From Pseudophaeobacter flagellatus (GTDB taxonomy: Bacteria > Pseudomonadota > Alphaproteobacteria > Rhodobacterales > Rhodobacteraceae), in the NCBI RefSeq assembly GCF_021228235.1, contig NZ_JAJQRG010000004.1, forward strand, positions 1-64,000: DNA of 64,000 bases, written 5' to 3'. Each line of letters begins with the position of its first letter. The first letter of the stretch is position 1. Of the stretch, positions 61,273-64,000 are shown piece after piece. The position numbers and the translations under genes are program-made. The notes below the pieces were generated by a model, which made no database searches, was not told the DNA's origin, and worked only from the letters and a program-made list of their open reading frames with translations.

Positions 61273-62127
61273 ATGCGCGACGATCCAAAAACCCTTGTAT
61301 CCACCGAGTGGCTGGCAGCCCATTTGCAAGACCCGGACCTGCGGGTGCTGGATGGCTCATGGTATCTGCCGCAGGAAGAGCGCGACGCAAAGGCAGAATA
61401 TGACGCGGCTCATATTCCCAATGCGCGCTTTTTTGACATTGATGATATCTCGGATCACCGATCAGAGCTGCCGCATATGGTGCCGCCAGTCGAAAAATTC
61501 ATGTCCCGTTTGCGCGCCATGGGCGTGGGCGACGGGCATCAGGTGGTGGTCTATGATGGCGCCGGGCTGAAATCTGCTGCGCGAGTTTGGTGGCTGTTCC
61601 GTCTGATGGGCCAGGCCAATGTCGCGGTTCTGGATGGTGGTCTGCCAAAATGGGTGGCCGAGGGCCGCGAGACCGAAGATCTGCCCCCCGTTATTCGTGA
61701 CCGGCACATGACGGTGCGGGTGCAAAACCATCTGGTGCGGGATGTGACGCAGGTCTCATCTGCCGCCAAGCTGGGCGATCACGAAATCATCGACGCCCGC
61801 GCCGCAGCGCGCTTTCGTGGCGATGTGCCCGAGCCTCGCGAAGGGTTGCGCGCCGGGCATATTCCGGGCTCTAAAAACACACCCTTCACGGATTTGCTCG
61901 CCCCTGATGCCACGATGAAAGCGCCGGAAGAGCTGCGCGCTGTTTTCACGGCGGCGGGCGTTGATCTGAATAAACCTGCCATTACCACCTGCGGGTCGGG
62001 CGTGACTGCCGCCGTCCTGAGCCTCGCCCTGGAGCGGATCGGCAAGACCGATCATGCGCTTTATGACGGCTCATGGTCGGAGTGGGGCGCGTTTCCCACC
62101 CTGCCCGTTGCAACCGGAGAGACCTGA
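61273..62127 (+). CDS. sseA: 3-Mercaptopyruvate sulfurtransferase
   Basis: A tandem-rhodanese enzyme of 284 residues that moves sulfur from 3-mercaptopyruvate to thiols or cyanide. The first domain has LDGSWYLPQEERDAKAEYDAAHIPNARFFDID in pieces, the second holds the active Cys in ITTCGSGVTAAVL; CGSGVT (rather than CRxGxT) marks mercaptopyruvate sulfurtransferase. ATG at 61273 behind GGGGAGG. The stop overlaps the aminotransferase start (TGATG), so the two genes are coupled; transamination of cysteine would supply the substrate, a plausible functional link. Confidence 0.93.
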   Translation: MRDDPKTLVSTEWLAAHLQDPDLRVLDGSWYLPQEERDAKAEYDAAHIPNARFFDIDDISDHRSELPHMVPPVEKFMSRLRAMGVGDGHQVVVYDGAGLKSAARVWWLFRLMGQANVAVLDGGLPKWVAEGRETEDLPPVIRDRHMTVRVQNHLVRDVTQVSSAAKLGDHEIIDARAAARFRGDVPEPREGLRAGHIPGSKNTPFTDLLAPDATMKAPEELRAVFTAAGVDLNKPAITTCGSGVTAAVLSLALERIGKTDHALYDGSWSEWGAFPTLPVATGET

Positions 62128-63311
62128 TGTTTGAGACCCTGAAGCCGCAGCCTGCGGATAAAATTCTCGCCCTGATGCAGATGTTTCGCGAAGATCCGCG
62201 CGACAACAAGATAGACCTTGGTGTTGGCGTCTACAAAAATGCCGAGGGCCAGACCCCGGTGATGCGGGCGATCAAAGCGGCAGAGCATAAGCTTTGGGAG
62301 GAGCAGACCAGCAAATCCTATGTCGCTCTGGCTGGCGATCCCGCCTATAGCGATGCGATGATCAAACTGATCCTCGGCGATGCTGTGGCGCGTGACACTG
62401 TCGCGGCAGCGGCGACGCCCGGTGGGACCGGCGCGGTGCGTCAGGCCTTTGAGATGATCAAGATGGCCAACCCATCAGCCAAGGTGCATGTCTCGGATCC
62501 GACCTGGCCTAACCATGTGTCGATCCTGAAATATGTGGGCATCGAAGCTGTCACCTATCGCTATTTCGATCGCGAAACCCGTAGCGTGAACTTTGATGGT
62601 ATGATCGAAGATCTGAAACAGGCGGCTAAGGGTGATGTGATCCTGCTGCATGGTTGCTGTCACAACCCCACCGGTGCCAATCTGAATGCGACGCAGTGGC
62701 AAGCGGTGATCGCGCTGATGAATGAACGCGGCCTGATCCCGATGATCGACATTGCCTATCAGGGCTTTGGCGATGGTCTGGAAGAAGACGCACGCGGCGT
62801 GCGCATGGTGGCTGCGGGCTGCCCCGAGGTGCTGATCGCGGCAAGCTGTTCCAAGAACTTTGGCATCTACCGGGAACGTACCGGACTGCTGATGGCGCTG
62901 TCGCAAGACAAGGGCGCGCAGGCGCTGAACCAGGGCACCCTGGCGTTTTTGAACCGGCAGAACTACTCTTTCCCGCCGGATCATGGCGCGCGTCTGGTGA
63001 CGATGATCCTGAACGATGAGGCCCTGCGCGCCGATTGGGCCGCCGAGCTGGAAGAGGTCCGCCTTGGCATGTTGGGGCTGCGGACCGATCTGGCCGCAGA
63101 ACTGCAGCGCCTCTCCGGGTCTGACCGCTTTGGCTTTCTGGCGCAGCACCGCGGCATGTTCTCGCTCTTGGGGACGACCCCGGATCTGGTCGAGAAAATG
63201 CGCGTCGACAATGGCATCTACATGGTGGGCGACAGCCGGATGAATATTGCGGGGCTGAATTCCGCAACCATTCCGACGCTGGCCAAGGCCATCATCGACG
63301 CAGGCGTCTGA
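62127..63311 (+). CDS. Aromatic/aspartate aminotransferase (class I)
   Basis: A 394-residue PLP-dependent aminotransferase of the AspC/TyrB type. It has MFETLKPQPADKILALMQMFREDPRDNKIDLGVGVYKN, the ATPGGTGAVRQAFEM block, CCHNPTGANL, the D-x-A-Y motif in MIDIAYQGFGDG, and the PLP Lys in ASCSKNFGIYRERTG. The RMNIAGLN region supplies the carboxylate-binding Arg. It can transaminate aspartate and aromatic amino acids. It overlaps sseA by one base, so sulfur metabolism through 3-mercaptopyruvate may be one of its roles. Confidence 0.93.
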   Translation: MFETLKPQPADKILALMQMFREDPRDNKIDLGVGVYKNAEGQTPVMRAIKAAEHKLWEEQTSKSYVALAGDPAYSDAMIKLILGDAVARDTVAAAATPGGTGAVRQAFEMIKMANPSAKVHVSDPTWPNHVSILKYVGIEAVTYRYFDRETRSVNFDGMIEDLKQAAKGDVILLHGCCHNPTGANLNATQWQAVIALMNERGLIPMIDIAYQGFGDGLEEDARGVRMVAAGCPEVLIAASCSKNFGIYRERTGLLMALSQDKGAQALNQGTLAFLNRQNYSFPPDHGARLVTMILNDEALRADWAAELEEVRLGMLGLRTDLAAELQRLSGSDRFGFLAQHRGMFSLLGTTPDLVEKMRVDNGIYMVGDSRMNIAGLNSATIPTLAKAIIDAGV

Positions 63312-63353
63312 GCATAGGTCGGCACCGCCCGTGGCAGATCTGAAACTGCAGAG

Positions 63354-63380
63354 CGCGCCCTTTGGGGCGCGTTTTCTTTT
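63354..63380 (+). terminator. Intrinsic terminator after the aminotransferase
   Basis: Stem CGCGCCC/GGGCGCG (63354-63360 with 63365-63371), TTTG loop, then TTTTCTTTT. Confidence 0.9.
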
Positions 63381-63424
63381 GCCGCAGGGCCAATCCGCAG
63401 GCTGATCCCAGCAACCTACGCACC

Positions 63425-63453
63425 AAAAAACGCGGCCCCGAAGGACCGCGTTT
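63425..63453 (-). terminator. Intrinsic terminator after amt
   Basis: Minus-strand stem ACGCGG/CCGCGT plus an inner CC/GG pair closed by a TTCG tetraloop, one mismatch, followed by TTTTTT. Confidence 0.88.
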
Positions 63454-63480
63454 CCAGTGTTTAGGATCAGGGGGGCCGGA

Positions 63481-64000
63481 TCAGCCGACCTTGAACTCTG
63501 GGTAGGCTTCCATGCCCAGCTCTGCCATGTCGAGACCGTTGATCTCATCTTCTTCGCTGACGCGGATGCCCATGGTGGACTTCAGGACCAGCCAGACAAT
63601 ACCCGAGACAATGAAGGTGAAGGCACCGATGGCAACAAAGCCGGTGATCTGGGTGATGAACGAAGTGTCCGCAGTATAGAAGGGAACCGCAAAAGTGCCC
63701 CAGAGACCGGCAACCAGGTGCACCGGAATGGCACCAACAACGTCATCGATCTGCAGCTTGTCCAGCAGTGGCACAACAAAGACTACGATCAGACCACCCA
63801 CGGCCCCAATCCACAGAGCGCCAAACAGGGTTGGGTCAAGCGGACCGGCTGTGATGGAAACCAGACCGGCCAGCGCGCCGTTCAGCGTCATGGTGAGGTC
63901 GGGCTTTTTGAACATCACCTGAGTCAGGATCAGGGCGGTGACGGCACCAGAGGCGGCAGCCATATTGGTGTTGGCAAAGATGCGAGAGATATCGGTGATA
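63481..64000 (-). CDS. amt: Ammonium transporter, 3' part (5' end outside window)
   Basis: C-terminal about 173 residues of an Amt/MEP ammonium channel. Membrane spans are visible in GAVTALILTQVMF, LNGALAGLVSITAG (with the Amt family's NGALAGLV-I-AG pattern), LFGALWIGAVGGLIVVFVVPLLDKLQIDDVVGAIPVHLVAGLWGT (in pieces; the second conserved His of the pore is in VHLVAG), and FVAIGAFTFIVSGIVWLVL. The tail VSEEDEINGLDMAELGMEAYPEF is the usual cytoplasmic end that interacts with PII. The frame is open to the right edge. No glnK is seen downstream. Confidence 0.95.
   Translation of the reverse strand, partial: ITDISRIFANTNMAAASGAVTALILTQVMFKKPDLTMTLNGALAGLVSITAGPLDPTLFGALWIGAVGGLIVVFVVPLLDKLQIDDVVGAIPVHLVAGLWGTFAVPFYTADTSFITQITGFVAIGAFTFIVSGIVWLVLKSTMGIRVSEEDEINGLDMAELGMEAYPEFKVG

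Overview
The window looks like chromosome from a marine alphaproteobacterium of the Roseobacter group (Rhodobacteraceae/Roseobacteraceae). I infer this from the GC-rich sequence, the gene order murA - DUF2948 - hisD - UPF0262 - low-molecular-weight phosphatase and infA - maf - RNase E/G - yacG, the pssA-pmtA pair, the DUF1523 protein, and protein sequences that read as Roseobacter-like throughout. No species can be named from sequence alone.

Layout. 1-2.6 kb: 3' end of tuf with its terminator, a membrane protein, a DUF374 acyltransferase and tRNA-Trp. 2.6-5.5 kb: a small graveyard of broken tyrosine integrases and a decapitated COG3904-type protein, lying between the 3' ends of tRNA-Trp and tRNA-Phe. 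5.7-14.2 kb: a housekeeping run on the minus strand (yacG, RNase G-like, maf, infA, a nitrilase-family gene, phosphatase, UPF0262, hisD, DUF2948, murA and a 51-residue ORF). 14.3-17.9 kb: tRNA-Thr, an acyl-CoA dehydrogenase coupled to a CaiB-type CoA transferase, and a divergent LysR regulator. 18-27.7 kb: a surface-polysaccharide cluster of two sulfotransferase-like genes, a GT4 enzyme, a 1380-residue protein joining a galectin-like domain to two glycosyltransferase domains, and a GT2 enzyme. 27.9-36.2 kb: leucine biosynthesis (leuB; leuC and leuD with an HdeD-like gene between them) interleaved with a LysR/reductase pair and an EEP hydrolase/membrane-protein pair. 36.5-38.7 kb: rsfS, rlmH, rpiB. 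38.8-42.8 kb: the glycolate oxidase operon glcDEF. 42.9-45.8 kb: trypsin-like protease, Hsp20, a TetR regulator and a globin. 45.9-49.9 kb: succinate-semialdehyde dehydrogenase, an arylformamidase-like hydrolase and creatinase. 50.2-52.6 kb: phosphatidylcholine synthesis (pssA, pmtA) and two small membrane proteins. 52.8-55.3 kb: a divergent GT14/sulfotransferase pair. 55.8-64 kb: ilvD, benE with a divergent XRE-cupin regulator, smpB, a conserved protein, sseA, an aromatic/aspartate aminotransferase and the 3' part of amt.

Most notable observations: (i) the galectin-like/GT31-like/GT2 fusion in a sulfotransferase-glycosyltransferase cluster; (ii) two intergenic copies of a roughly 100-bp element whose short constant blocks keep their spacing while the hairpins between them differ in sequence but remain paired; (iii) two identical 16-bp operators, each centred on a -10 hexamer, between benE and its regulator; (iv) a heat-shock-type promoter followed by three hairpins ahead of hsp20; (v) the integrase graveyard facing two tRNA 3' ends. 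No CRISPR array, rRNA, intact prophage or recognisable riboswitch was seen.
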